Part shown: positions 46,296-55,602 of the stretch, piece after piece
Numbering within the stretch: position 1 is the first letter of the stretch
Layout of the letters: the number at the start of each line of letters is the position of its first letter
Origin: [Leptolyngbya] sp. PCC 7376
GTDB lineage: Bacteria; Cyanobacteriota; Cyanobacteriia; Cyanobacteriales; MRBY01
Assembly: GCF_000316605.1 (NCBI RefSeq)
Contig: NC_019683.1
Location: forward strand, 1,348,036 to 1,412,035
DNA: 64,000 nucleotides
Direction: 5' to 3'
Translations under genes and position numbers: made by a program
The notes under the pieces: generated by a model
Database searches by the model: none
The model's input: the letters and a program-made list of their open reading frames with translations, nothing else
What the model was told of the DNA's origin: nothing

Positions 46296-46538
46296 TTAGG
46301 CAATGGTCAACTCTTCACTAGCTTCAAGCGAGCCAGATTTGCAAGACCAGTTACAGGTATGGGTAAATCCAGTTCCACCAGTACAGGTAGTACAACCTCC
46401 CGAAAGTGAAGACATGTCTTCATCATTCAATTCGATTAAACCTGCGGGATTTTCTGGTAACAGGCTTAACTGTTCTTGACTTAAACTGGCTCGGTAATCT
46501 TCATCTTTCCAAGCACGAACGATATCAAAATTAGACAT
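46296..46538 (-). CDS. lanA: Class II lanthipeptide precursor (mersacidin/lichenicidin-type leader)
   Basis: This 80-residue peptide has a leader of the mersacidin/lichenicidin family (SNFDIVRAWKDEDYRASLS, then LLPENPAGLIEL). The leader ends in the double-glycine site MSSLSGG for C39-peptidase cleavage. The predicted core is 32 residues, starting CTTCTGGTGFTHTCNWSC and ending EASEELTIA, with four Cys, one His, six Thr and four Ser. The start has an AGAGG ribosome binding site 5 nt away. A Fur-like box lies 66-84 nt upstream, separate from the lanM promoter. Confidence 0.9.
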   Translation of the reverse strand: MSNFDIVRAWKDEDYRASLSQEQLSLLPENPAGLIELNDEDMSSLSGGCTTCTGGTGFTHTCNWSCKSGSLEASEELTIA

Positions 46539-46603
46539 TTTGACCTCTGTATTTTTTAGTTAGGACGACTTATTCAGTCTGCAAAATATCATACCGCTTT
46601 TTT

Positions 46604-46622
46604 GAGAATGATTATCATTTTC
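46604..46622. promoter_or_regulatory. Fur box upstream of lanA
   Basis: GAGAATGATTATCATTTTC matches the 19-bp Fur consensus GATAATGATAATCATTATC at 16 positions. It contains the perfect palindrome AATGATTATCATT. A TATGAT -10 element lies just downstream on the minus strand (about 46588-46593), so a bound repressor would cover the -35 region. Confidence 0.8.
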
Positions 46623-46666
46623 AAGTTTTCTGTAACAAAATGGCGTGAAATTCCCTATCCAGTGGG

Positions 46667-48811
46667 TTACGGAGTCAAAAAATGAAGATGAGAACCGGTT
46701 TGGGCAAAGAGTTCCTGTGGTGTTCCTTGTCGTTTGACTGTTCCCCTTTCCAAGAAAACGATCCAATCTGCACGGGTAATAACTTGAGGACGATGACTAA
46801 TCAAAATTGTCGTTTTACCTTGACGATGGTTAAGAAGACGAGTGATCACTTCAGTTTCACAAACTGGATCGAGATTAGCTGTAGATTCGTCAAGGATCAA
46901 AATTGGCGAGTTGCTAACAATGCCTAATGCTAGGGCAAGTCGTTGTCTTTGCCCCCCAGAAAGATTGGCTCCAAATTCTCCTAAGATAGTTTGATATTGA
47001 TTGGGAAGTTTACTAATAAATTCATCTGCTTGGGCAATTTTACAAGCTTGAACTATTGTCGAAAAATCGATAGCTGAGTTGCCTAGGCTAAGATTTTCAA
47101 TAATGGAGCGACTCCAAAAGTGAGTCTCTTGGGGTATTAAAACAATTTGCTCTCGAATGGAATCAATGGCTAAATCATTGAGGTTATAATCACCGATGCG
47201 GATTTGTCCTGTTTGAGGAAAATATAAACCTGCGATTAATTTAGCGAGGGTACTTTTACCACAACCGGATTCCCCGATTAAGGCGATCGCTTTCCCTCCA
47301 GAAAGAGAGAGATTAAAATTATGAAGTAGTTCTACTCTACCGGGATGATGAAAGGTCAAATCATGGCAAATCAGATCACTGTCAGGCAATAATTTAACCT
47401 TAGGTTTGATTTGATTTGGTTGAACTTCAGGGGTAGCATCAATAACATCACTAAGACGTTCTAAGGCTGATTGGACAAAAACCAACTGATTAACAAAATC
47501 AATAGTTAAAGTGATAAAACTCAAGGCGTTTTTGCTCATGATATTACAGGCAACTAATTGACCGATAGTTAAATTGCCTTGAAAAACGAGTCGACTACCG
47601 AACCAAAGTAGAATTGCTTCCCCAGTCCGTAAAATAAAGCCTGAGAAAGTGGAATTAAAAATAGCAATCTGTGATCGTTGAAAGTTAACTTTGGCTTGCC
47701 GACCAAATCTCGCTTGAAATTCATCTAAAAATTGGGAGGTAGCATTTTTAGTTTTCATGATTAGTGCCCCCTTGAAAGTTTCTACCAAAACCCCTTGATT
47801 TTCGGCTGTTAACGCTAAAAGTTTTTGTGTTTTCCTTTTGATTTGAGTCCAAAAAATCAAAGTGGACAAACACATAACTATGCCAATAATAAAGGTGATA
47901 AAAAGAAGGTTATAGCTATATAAAAAAATTAAAATTAGAGAAATCAAAGCAATAAATAATTGACTAGGTAACAGAATTAAAGCTTGAGAAACAAGTTGAT
48001 TGACTGCTTGAATATCTCGTAAACGGCTAGCTACTTCCCCACTACGGTGGGATTCATAATAGGCTAAGGGCAAGGATAAAATTGAACGACAGAACTCTAT
48101 CACTAAACTAAGTTCTAAGCCTTGCGAAAAATGGGTTACTAAATAAGACTGGATAAATCTAAAACTACTTCTAAATAGGTTGGAGATGAAAACAGCAATA
48201 ATTACGCCATTAAGGAGTGTTATATCTTGAGTAACCAAGACTTCATCTGTGAGAATTTGCAATAGAAATGGTGAAGTTAAAGCTAAAATCCCAATCATCA
48301 AATTAAGTAACAGAACTTGCCCTAAAAGGCGCTTTTTTTTTGAAAAATAAGCTAAAAAACGTTGGTAATTATTGATCTTACGGCGATCGTCAAGTTGGTG
48401 ATGAAATTCAGGACGAGGTTCGAGTAATAACATCGCCCCATTAGTCCAACCTTTCAATAATTCTGCTTTGGATAAATAACGTAAACCTACAGCTGGATCT
48501 GCGACGATGTATTTATGTCCTTTTTTGCCGTATAAAACAACCCAGTGGACACCTTGCCAGTGAATAATACCGGGTAATGGAATGACGTCTTGATCGATTA
48601 ACTCTAGGGGAACTTTCACTCCCTTAGCATCAAATAAAAGGGTTTTTGCTCCCTGTTTAAGATTTAATAAAGTAGTGCCTAACGCTCCTGTTCCTGCTAC
48701 TTCCCGAACTCGATGGAGGGAAAAAAATTGACCGTAATATTTGGCACAAGTGGCTAAACAAGCAGCACCACAGTCTTCTTCATTATGTTGAAGGATAACC
48801 TGGTATTTCAT
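46667..48811 (-). CDS. lanT: Peptidase-containing ABC exporter (LanT)
   Basis: This 714-residue protein cuts the leader after GG and exports the peptide. The C39 peptidase has catalytic Cys14 in EEDCGAACLA, His in GVHWVVLYG and Asp in IVADPAVG. Six membrane helices cover ~160-440 (for example LLGQVLLLNLMIGILALTSPF). The ATPase has Walker A IGESGCGKST, signature LSGGQRQRLALA and Walker B ILILDESTANLD. The gene overlaps the lanM stop by 4 nt, a coupled junction. Confidence 0.95.
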   Translation of the reverse strand: MKYQVILQHNEEDCGAACLATCAKYYGQFFSLHRVREVAGTGALGTTLLNLKQGAKTLLFDAKGVKVPLELIDQDVIPLPGIIHWQGVHWVVLYGKKGHKYIVADPAVGLRYLSKAELLKGWTNGAMLLLEPRPEFHHQLDDRRKINNYQRFLAYFSKKKRLLGQVLLLNLMIGILALTSPFLLQILTDEVLVTQDITLLNGVIIAVFISNLFRSSFRFIQSYLVTHFSQGLELSLVIEFCRSILSLPLAYYESHRSGEVASRLRDIQAVNQLVSQALILLPSQLFIALISLILIFLYSYNLLFITFIIGIVMCLSTLIFWTQIKRKTQKLLALTAENQGVLVETFKGALIMKTKNATSQFLDEFQARFGRQAKVNFQRSQIAIFNSTFSGFILRTGEAILLWFGSRLVFQGNLTIGQLVACNIMSKNALSFITLTIDFVNQLVFVQSALERLSDVIDATPEVQPNQIKPKVKLLPDSDLICHDLTFHHPGRVELLHNFNLSLSGGKAIALIGESGCGKSTLAKLIAGLYFPQTGQIRIGDYNLNDLAIDSIREQIVLIPQETHFWSRSIIENLSLGNSAIDFSTIVQACKIAQADEFISKLPNQYQTILGEFGANLSGGQRQRLALALGIVSNSPILILDESTANLDPVCETEVITRLLNHRQGKTTILISHRPQVITRADWIVFLERGTVKRQGTPQELFAQTGSHLHFLTP

Positions 48812-51800
48812 ATTTTAATATTGACAGGAGATTCAAGTAACAATACAGAAGGAATACGATCGCAAAAAGCTAAACGAATTAATTCATAACCCATACCAGC
48901 TAAGCCTGTCATTAATCCTAAAGTTTCTACTCCTAAGGGGACACCACAGTCGTAACCTTGTCTTTCAATGCTATTAAGTACTTGGCTGATTTTTTGATAA
49001 TAAGTGTTGGTAAGTTCTTTGTGAGATAAGGTATTTATTCCTTGTAGGAGTAGTTCTAAACTACCTAAATCACCACTACATATGGAATGGTTATTACCAA
49101 AACCTAGTGCCATGGTGGTTTCCATTGCTATATTAATTTCCGAGTTGATTTGTGCGGTTTTTAGCTGAGAAAGACTACTTAAACGAGCTAAACCAATTCC
49201 TGTTGCACCATAACTCCAAGTAACTGCCAAGTTTTCTTGGTCTTTTTCACTATTGTGCCAATTTTTTTTGGTAGCAGAAAAAAGACTTCGTTCATATTTC
49301 CATCCTTCCAAAGCTATTTCTTGATAACGTTGATCTCCTGTAAAAGCAGCTAGTTTTAATAAGGCTAGGGAAATTCCTGCAGCTCCATGGGAAAAACCAC
49401 TTAAGGGTCTTTGACTGGGAATTGTTGACCATCCAATGCCTTCTTTCATGGAAATGGCTTTTTCTAAAAGGCGATCGCCACACTGTATTGCCACAGTCTT
49501 AATATTTTCATCTTGAACCCAATCATAGAGATTAATGAGGGCTAAAATGCAGCCACTAGAACCAGCGACAATATCTAATTGTTCATCTTTTGCAATGAGA
49601 GGAGGCAATTTTTTGAGCCATTCTAAAGCACGATTATCTAATTCTGGTTGTTGCCATAAAGTCCCTAAATGAGTGATTGTATGAATAATTCCACCCCAAC
49701 CATCAAAACCACCGACAGAAGCGATTAAGTCTTGATCGAAGTCAATTTGAATTAAGATAGTTTCTAAAGTATCTTTAGCCAGTTTTGTATATTTTTGTTT
49801 TTGAGTGATTTCTCCTAAATAGGCAAAAAATAGAGCGATTCCGGGAAGTCCTCCAAATAAATCCCAAGCTAAAGGTTTAACTGTCCAATGTCTTTCTCCT
49901 GCTGAATTTAAACCAATCCAACTTGCTTGATTTTTATCTCGAATGGCTAATGATTCTAGGCGAGAGGCAATCTTCTCGGCTGTTTCTAATAATCGATCTT
50001 GAAGTTGTTTCCAATTCTCAATTTTTTCAAATTCTTGCTCCTTATCTATCGCTTTTGTTTGTTTAGTTTCCACTGACATGGCTAAACTGCTTAGGGATGT
50101 TCTGATAAACCAGAGCTGTTCTTCTAAATCATTTTCGCTTAAACGTTTAAATCGTTGTTTTACTCGGTCTAATCCTGATGTGTCAAAAAAATCACTGAGT
50201 TTTTCCTCTTCTCCGCAAATATCTCTACAATTTATCTGAGTATAAAAGAAAGGTATATCACCTTGCCAAAGGGCTTTTTTTTCTAACCGAATTACATGTT
50301 TTAAACTGGGGTGATTAGGAACATCAATCCAAAGGCGATCAAAAAGGTGATCGCGGTCGAGAGCATTTCTTAAAGCATCTGGGTGAAAGCTTTCTTGTAA
50401 CAATAATCCATATAATCTAGTATCTCTCAAAACAACCCTGATTTCATCATTAGCAAATTTAGGTAGCCAAAGGTTTAGGAATAAATCTCGATGCTTAAGT
50501 AATAAACGATAAGTTTCAATAAATCCTTTTTCAATATTTTCTTTATGAGTCCAAACTTCTGGTTCTTTTCCCTGTAAATAAGGAACATTTTTACTTCCAG
50601 AAAGAGTCGCAAATTTCCGCTCTACTTGCATTTTATCTGTTCCTTTCCCGGCTAATTCAGGAGTACGGGTAGGTAAAACTTGACTCCCTACTGCACCTAA
50701 CCCGCTCGAATCAAAACCTCCTGAGTGATCTCTGTCCGCTATTCTTTGTGGTAATAATCCTACTCCCATAACAGATTGACCCATTTTGCGATTTGCTATT
50801 AAACGAGACTCTGGAGAATTAGGATCGAGACATTCAGGACGAAATAAAGTTTCTAGGTCAATGAGAATAGGATTTTCTCCATTGGCAATAATATTTTCGA
50901 GGTGAAAATCCGTTGCTTCTAAAGCTGACATCAAGGCTAAATAACTGCCCATGCGTTGATAAAATCGCTCAACTTCAGCTGCACAGCTACAACCTTTGGC
51001 TTCTACAAATTCTACCCAGCCATATTCACCTCGATTGAGTATCTTTAAGAGCGGCAATGGTAACTCTAATTCTTGCTGATTTAACCAGAGCAACAATTCT
51101 TGTAAATGTTCATCTATTCCTAAAGACCTTGGTTTATAAACCAGTTTTAATCCAGAACTAAATTCTAAAATAAAAACTGATCGTCCTTTTCTATGAGTAT
51201 CTCCTGCGCCTGTTTGTATTTTTACTAACGTACCGGGAGAGGAGTGATGATTAAAATGCTCGCAAATGACATCCCAATCCTGATAAAGACGTTGTAAAAA
51301 TTCTAAACTTATGTCTACCCATTGTTTGAGATAAATTATTACTTGTCGCGCTAAGACCGGATATTCTTGAAGTATCTCTAGAGCATCATCTTTGTTCTCT
51401 AAATTGTGTAGAAAACTGATTAAACGCTCCCTCGGAGTTTTTCCTAATAGTCTTTCTTCTAATCTTGCTACATTCAACTCTAAGACCATCGTTTGACTCA
51501 GTATTGCTAGCAATTGCTCTGGAACTTTCGCTGATAAAATTCCCTTAATATTTTCTGTTCCAAAGAGAATATTGTTGCCTAATTTTTCTATGCCTATCTC
51601 TAAACGAATTAAGGCCTGATCTAATAATGGTTTCACTAAATGCAAAAAACCTATACTGAGTCGCTCATCGGTTAGGGTTTCAACTGGTGCAATCTTCACC
51701 TTAGAAATTTCTTCAACTTCAAAGTCTTTAATTAAGGTTTCTAACCAATCCGGATCGGTACAGCGTTGCGCTAAAGAGTCATCTGATTCGCCCAAAATCT

Positions 51801-51996
51801 TCAGAAATTCATTTTCTGTTAATCCTTCTTGGGATAATTTCTGAGCATAACAATGCTCATTTACTAAAGGTTTTTGCGATCGCCAACGTTGGAGACGACG
51901 ATCCGCTAAGTCGGGATTGGTTGTACGGATTTTTTCCAGTCGAGTCAATCTTTCCTGTAAAGGAAGTCCTCTATACCATTGAGCGAATTTAATCAT
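48808..51996 (-). CDS. lanM: Class II lanthipeptide synthetase LanM with altered zinc site
   Basis: LanM phosphorylates and eliminates Ser/Thr of the precursor and then forms thioether rings. I start at ATG 51996 (MIKFAQWYRGLPLQERL); the frame reaches 52086 but that part overlaps the promoter. The dehydratase keeps KLVYKPRSLG, ATDFHLENII, PILIDLETLF and RDTRLYGLLLQES. In the cyclase H870 (GFSHGAAG, NisC His212) and C973 (NisC Cys330) are kept. W927-S928-Y929-G930 has Ser for the first zinc Cys, and C973-S974-G975 has Ser for the zinc His. Dehydration therefore looks intact while zinc-dependent cyclisation is doubtful. Confidence 0.93.
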   Translation of the reverse strand: MIKFAQWYRGLPLQERLTRLEKIRTTNPDLADRRLQRWRSQKPLVNEHCYAQKLSQEGLTENEFLKILGESDDSLAQRCTDPDWLETLIKDFEVEEISKVKIAPVETLTDERLSIGFLHLVKPLLDQALIRLEIGIEKLGNNILFGTENIKGILSAKVPEQLLAILSQTMVLELNVARLEERLLGKTPRERLISFLHNLENKDDALEILQEYPVLARQVIIYLKQWVDISLEFLQRLYQDWDVICEHFNHHSSPGTLVKIQTGAGDTHRKGRSVFILEFSSGLKLVYKPRSLGIDEHLQELLLWLNQQELELPLPLLKILNRGEYGWVEFVEAKGCSCAAEVERFYQRMGSYLALMSALEATDFHLENIIANGENPILIDLETLFRPECLDPNSPESRLIANRKMGQSVMGVGLLPQRIADRDHSGGFDSSGLGAVGSQVLPTRTPELAGKGTDKMQVERKFATLSGSKNVPYLQGKEPEVWTHKENIEKGFIETYRLLLKHRDLFLNLWLPKFANDEIRVVLRDTRLYGLLLQESFHPDALRNALDRDHLFDRLWIDVPNHPSLKHVIRLEKKALWQGDIPFFYTQINCRDICGEEEKLSDFFDTSGLDRVKQRFKRLSENDLEEQLWFIRTSLSSLAMSVETKQTKAIDKEQEFEKIENWKQLQDRLLETAEKIASRLESLAIRDKNQASWIGLNSAGERHWTVKPLAWDLFGGLPGIALFFAYLGEITQKQKYTKLAKDTLETILIQIDFDQDLIASVGGFDGWGGIIHTITHLGTLWQQPELDNRALEWLKKLPPLIAKDEQLDIVAGSSGCILALINLYDWVQDENIKTVAIQCGDRLLEKAISMKEGIGWSTIPSQRPLSGFSHGAAGISLALLKLAAFTGDQRYQEIALEGWKYERSLFSATKKNWHNSEKDQENLAVTWSYGATGIGLARLSSLSQLKTAQINSEINIAMETTMALGFGNNHSICSGDLGSLELLLQGINTLSHKELTNTYYQKISQVLNSIERQGYDCGVPLGVETLGLMTGLAGMGYELIRLAFCDRIPSVLLLESPVNIKI

Positions 51997-52013
51997 TGGT
52001 TTAAAAAATATAT

Positions 52014-52032
52014 GAGAATGATTGTCGTAATC
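52014..52032. promoter_or_regulatory. Fur-like box upstream of lanM
   Basis: GAGAATGATTGTCGTAATC matches 14 of 19 positions of the Fur consensus. The half-sites AATGATT and AATCATT (52017-52034 region) form an inverted pair. It lies 18 nt before the lanM ATG, close enough to block transcription or the leader region. It is weaker than the other two boxes. Confidence 0.55.
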
Positions 52033-52294
52033 ATTATTGGTTAGCAAAAAAATTATGTGGCATCCCAGAATCAAAGTGATTTTCAAGGGCGCTCTCAGGC
52101 CTTGATTTCCCTGGATTGTGGAAGGAAAATCGCCTGTGTTGTCAAATAGTTTTTAAAACCAAAATCTTTGTGCATTTCTACGATCATTTAGTTTAGATAC
52201 CTTTCAGAGTTAAGTGCTGAAAGAGAGCTGCACCACGATACAGAGGGTCTAGTCGCCTTAGCCAAACATAGTCAGTTAAGCTTTCTCCAGGAAT

Positions 52295-52313
52295 GATAAT
52301 GATTATCATTTTA
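52295..52313. promoter_or_regulatory. Fur box in the iron-porin promoter
   Basis: GATAATGATTATCATTTTA matches 16 of 19 Fur consensus positions, and 52294-52308 (TGATAATGATTATCA) is a perfect 7-1-7 Fur palindrome. A TATAGA -10-like sequence follows at about 52316-52321, 37 nt before the porin ATG. Confidence 0.88.
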
Positions 52314-52357
52314 ACTATAGAATGACTAGACTGACTTTAAGGTGTAAGGAAATCTTC

Positions 52358-54166
52358 ATGACCGAAATGTTTAATAAAGTTATTGCAACATCAGTGACTG
52401 TATCAATCCTAGGGATTTTGCCCTACGCAGAGGCGAGCGCCGCACCGACCAATTTTCTAGAAATGCAGGACAGTCTACTCTCCCAACAAAACTCCCTTGG
52501 CCAAGTAAACAGCGTCTTCCAACTGCGTGATATCGCCCCTTCCGACTGGGCCTTCGACGCACTCCGCAACCTTGTCGAAAAATATAACTGCATTGCTGGT
52601 TACCCTGACAGCACATTCCGAGGTGATCGCCCCCTCAGCCGTTACGAATTTGCAGCTGGTCTGAACGCTTGTGTACAACAGATTGAACGCTTAATTGTTG
52701 GCGGTGGTTCTGATGTTGATACCGCAGATATCACTCGTTTACAGGCACTAGTGCAAGAATTTGAAGCAGAATTGGGCACCCTCAGTGCACGCGTTGACGA
52801 CGTTGGAGGTCGCGTTGAATTCCTCGAAGACAACCAGTTTTCCATTACAACCAAGCTGAAAGGAGAAGTTGTTTTTGCTTTAACAGACGTTTTAACAGGA
52901 GATAGCACAACCTCAACTTTTCCCTCGATTTTTAGCCCTACTGGCAATATTGATATAGAAAATCCCAGTCAACAAACAGTTTTTGCCAATCGAGTTCGTT
53001 TAGATTTTCTTACCAGTTTCACCGGTCAGGATTTACTTAAAGCTCGTCTCACCAGCGGTAATTTTCCCCATCCCAATCGTCCCGGAGGATTTCAATATGC
53101 ACCTAATCCTTTACGGGGGTATCAAGGAGGTTTAGCTTTTTCCTCTGAAGGTCAACAAACCTTTAACGATATTGCAGATTTACCTGGTGATAATTCAGTC
53201 GGAATAACCGAATTAAGCTATGAATTTCCTATCGGTGACAAAGCTGAAGTAACAATTATGGCTACAGGAGGAGAACACCACGACTATGTACCCAGCACAT
53301 TTAGTAGTTGGGATGATGATAATGGAGGTACAGGTTCTCTTTCCGTTTTCGGACAACGTAGTGCAATTTATAACTTTGCAGGATCAGGTATCGGGTTAAA
53401 CTATGACTTCAACGACAGCATTAACATTAGTGCGGGTTATCTAGCTACTTATGCCAGTAATCCTAGCAGTCCAGATATAGGTAATCCTTTTGCCGGAGGG
53501 TTATTTGATGGTAGATACTCAGCTCTAGCACAATTAACTATTAAACCGACCGATAATTTTTCCTTTGGTTTAACCTACAGCCATAGTTTCCATCCCGTAG
53601 AAACTCCATTTAATAGCTTACCTATTTTCTTCAATGATCAAGGGACAAATTTAGCAAATTTCCCTGTTGTTCCGACTCAAGAAGTTTCAGTTAATTCCTA
53701 TGGTTTGCAGACTTTATGGGAATTAAGTCCTAAGTTTGCTGTAAATGCTTGGTTTGCCTACAATCAGATTAATACTTCAAGTGGTACAGCACCCTTTGGT
53801 TTGGGTGACTATAGTAGTAGTACTGCAGACGTCTTAACTTACGGAATTTCTTTGGCCTTTCCTGACTTGCTCAAAGAAGGTAACTTAGGCGGTGTTGTAG
53901 TGGGGGCATCTCCCTACGCAACTGAAGCAAGAGTTCCTGAACCTTTTCGCACTGGCGGTAATTGGTTTGGGTCAGATTTGGGAGATGATTATACTGATTT
54001 AATTGCCGGAAATTCTATTCCTTGGCATATTGAGGCATTTTATCGCCACCAAATGACAGACAATATTTCTTTAACTCCTGGTGTTATTTGGTTAACTGCA
54101 CCTAATCAGTCTTCTCAAAATCCTGATGTAGTAGTTGGCACACTTAGACTAACTTTCTCTTTCTAG
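52358..54166 (+). CDS. Iron-uptake porin with SLH domain (OprB-type)
   Basis: This ~602-residue outer-membrane protein has a signal peptide (VIATSVTVSILGILPYAEASA). One SLH domain follows (DIAPSDWAFDALRNLVEKYN, then GYPDSTFRGDRPLSRYEFAAG), then a short coiled coil (ARVDDVGGRVEFLEDNQ). A beta-barrel of the OprB type ends in Phe (GTLRLTFSF). Members of this family are induced by iron limitation and help inorganic iron uptake in cyanobacteria. The ATG at 52358 has AAGGA 8 nt upstream; the frame opens at 52322, inside the promoter. A strong Fur box supports the iron assignment. Confidence 0.9.
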   Translation: MTEMFNKVIATSVTVSILGILPYAEASAAPTNFLEMQDSLLSQQNSLGQVNSVFQLRDIAPSDWAFDALRNLVEKYNCIAGYPDSTFRGDRPLSRYEFAAGLNACVQQIERLIVGGGSDVDTADITRLQALVQEFEAELGTLSARVDDVGGRVEFLEDNQFSITTKLKGEVVFALTDVLTGDSTTSTFPSIFSPTGNIDIENPSQQTVFANRVRLDFLTSFTGQDLLKARLTSGNFPHPNRPGGFQYAPNPLRGYQGGLAFSSEGQQTFNDIADLPGDNSVGITELSYEFPIGDKAEVTIMATGGEHHDYVPSTFSSWDDDNGGTGSLSVFGQRSAIYNFAGSGIGLNYDFNDSINISAGYLATYASNPSSPDIGNPFAGGLFDGRYSALAQLTIKPTDNFSFGLTYSHSFHPVETPFNSLPIFFNDQGTNLANFPVVPTQEVSVNSYGLQTLWELSPKFAVNAWFAYNQINTSSGTAPFGLGDYSSSTADVLTYGISLAFPDLLKEGNLGGVVVGASPYATEARVPEPFRTGGNWFGSDLGDDYTDLIAGNSIPWHIEAFYRHQMTDNISLTPGVIWLTAPNQSSQNPDVVVGTLRLTFSF

Positions 54167-54346
54167 GTAACTCAAGTTGCTAGTTCTTGATTTATCGACC
54201 CAAACATTACCTGATTTTCCAAGAAAGCGATCAGAAAATAAGCAGTTTTAAACGATTCAAATACCAATTAATAGCAACTATTTTTGAACTGTCTTAGAAG
54301 TTGATTTTGATCCAGTTAAGGGAACTAAATGGAACTTTAGAGGACC

Positions 54347-54379
54347 ACAACGTACTGCAAAAACTTTGCAGTACGTTGT
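54347..54379. terminator. 15-bp perfect hairpin between convergent genes
   Basis: ACAACGTACTGCAAA (54347-54361) pairs exactly with 54365-54379 across an AAC loop. It sits ~180 nt after the porin stop and before the convergent DUF2805 gene, so a two-way terminator role is plausible. There is no T-run, so this is uncertain. The rest of 54167-54440 shows no gene. Confidence 0.5.
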
Positions 54380-54440
54380 ATTCATTCATTGGTTTGTCCT
54401 CAAGATTGAACCAGTTTTGCGAGGCTATTTGATTATTTCT

Positions 54441-54698
54441 CTAAGAACCCTTCTGCTCTGGGCAACGAAAACGACCTTTCACAAAATCACGTTTTTTCGC
54501 ATGTTTTGTTTTGCGACCGGTGACTCGTTTGCGCCACATTTTAAAACTAGAGCGCTTCATATAACGCCGCATGATTTCAATTGTTTCTTGTTCTTTAAAG
54601 CCAAACTGCATTTCAATCGCATCGAAAGTTGTCCGATCTTCCCATGCCATTTCGAGCACACGATTAATAGTGGCACTATCTAAAGTCTTCAAATCCAT
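54441..54698 (-). CDS. DUF2805/TIGR03643 small protein
   Basis: This 85-residue protein matches the DUF2805 family: a helical start (DSATINRVLEMAWEDRTTFDAIEMQFG), then EQETIEIMRRYMKRSSFKMWRKRVTGR. The C-terminus is strongly basic (KTKHAKKRDFVKGRF). The first half looks like a helix-turn-helix, which suggests nucleic-acid binding, but the family role is not known. It is a monocistronic gene on the minus strand. Confidence 0.85.
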   Translation of the reverse strand: MDLKTLDSATINRVLEMAWEDRTTFDAIEMQFGFKEQETIEIMRRYMKRSSFKMWRKRVTGRKTKHAKKRDFVKGRFRCPEQKGS

Positions 54699-54765
54699 TG
54701 TTGCTAAAACTAATCACTACTTCTGATTTCATAATGGTTAACCTAACGCAAAATCTTTTCTGAGG

Positions 54766-55602
54766 TTAGGTGGGCAATTCTAAAGGTAGTAGACCAAGGT
54801 TTCCCTTACGAAAATCATTGAGTAAAGCCACAGCTGCCCGTTCTTTGTCATTTTGAAAGCGATGTTCACCCAGGGCAATAATGTAATCTTCGCCGGACAT
54901 TTCACCTGTTTCTAGTTCGTAGCGATCGCCTAAAACTTGATTTAGATTTAAATCTACTAGGAGTTTCACAAGGGCTTGGGCAACTAATTCATTGTCATAG
55001 GATGCTGCGCCGATATCTTCGCAAATGGCGAGTTTTATTGCATTTTCCTGATTGTCTAATTTCCACGGAATGACACCGGGGGCATCGAGCATTTCGATCT
55101 GATCGGAAATTCTGACCCACCGTAATTGTTTAGTGATACCTGCTTTCCTCGCACTAGCCACTACTTTTTTGCCGACGAGACGATTAATCAGTGCAGACTT
55201 GCCCACATTCGGTAAACCCATGACCACTGCCCGAACTGGACGCGGTTTCATGCCACGGGAAATGCGGCGATCGTTCATTGCTTTGCCTGCAATCTGAGCC
55301 GCTTTAATCACACCTTTTACGCCTTTTCCTTTCTGCGCATCGGTAAAAACAGGCTGTAATTTTTGCGATTGATACCAATCTCGCCATTGGGTGAGGGTCT
55401 CACTAGGAATCATGTCCCGTCGATTGACAACAATTACACGAGGTTTATCCTGTACCCATTCATCAAACTGAGGGTGGTGAGACGCGTAGGGAATACGAGC
55501 ATCGAGTACTTCTAAGACCACATCCACGCGATTGAGCTGTTCTTTAAGTTGGCGTTCGGCTTTGGCAATATGTCCGGGATACCACTGGATCGGCTGGGGC
55601 AT
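54766..55602 (-). CDS. ylqF: Ribosome biogenesis GTPase YlqF/RbgA
   Basis: This circularly permuted GTPase acts in late 50S subunit assembly. The 278 residues begin IQWYPGHIAKAERQLKEQL. G-motifs come in permuted order: G4 VVNRRDMI (~57-64), G1 GLPNVGKSALINRL (~129-142), G3 DAPGVIPW (~173-180). The C-terminal helical domain is LNDFRKGNLGLLPLELP. The Lys of the usual NKxD motif is Arg here, as in some homologues. Confidence 0.93.
   Translation of the reverse strand: MPQPIQWYPGHIAKAERQLKEQLNRVDVVLEVLDARIPYASHHPQFDEWVQDKPRVIVVNRRDMIPSETLTQWRDWYQSQKLQPVFTDAQKGKGVKGVIKAAQIAGKAMNDRRISRGMKPRPVRAVVMGLPNVGKSALINRLVGKKVVASARKAGITKQLRWVRISDQIEMLDAPGVIPWKLDNQENAIKLAICEDIGAASYDNELVAQALVKLLVDLNLNQVLGDRYELETGEMSGEDYIIALGEHRFQNDKERAAVALLNDFRKGNLGLLPLELPT

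Noticed and set aside
48808-52086. Longer lanM start at 52086
   Set aside because: The extra 30 residues cover the Fur-like box and look non-coding. MIKFAQWYRGL at 51996 is a better start for the family.
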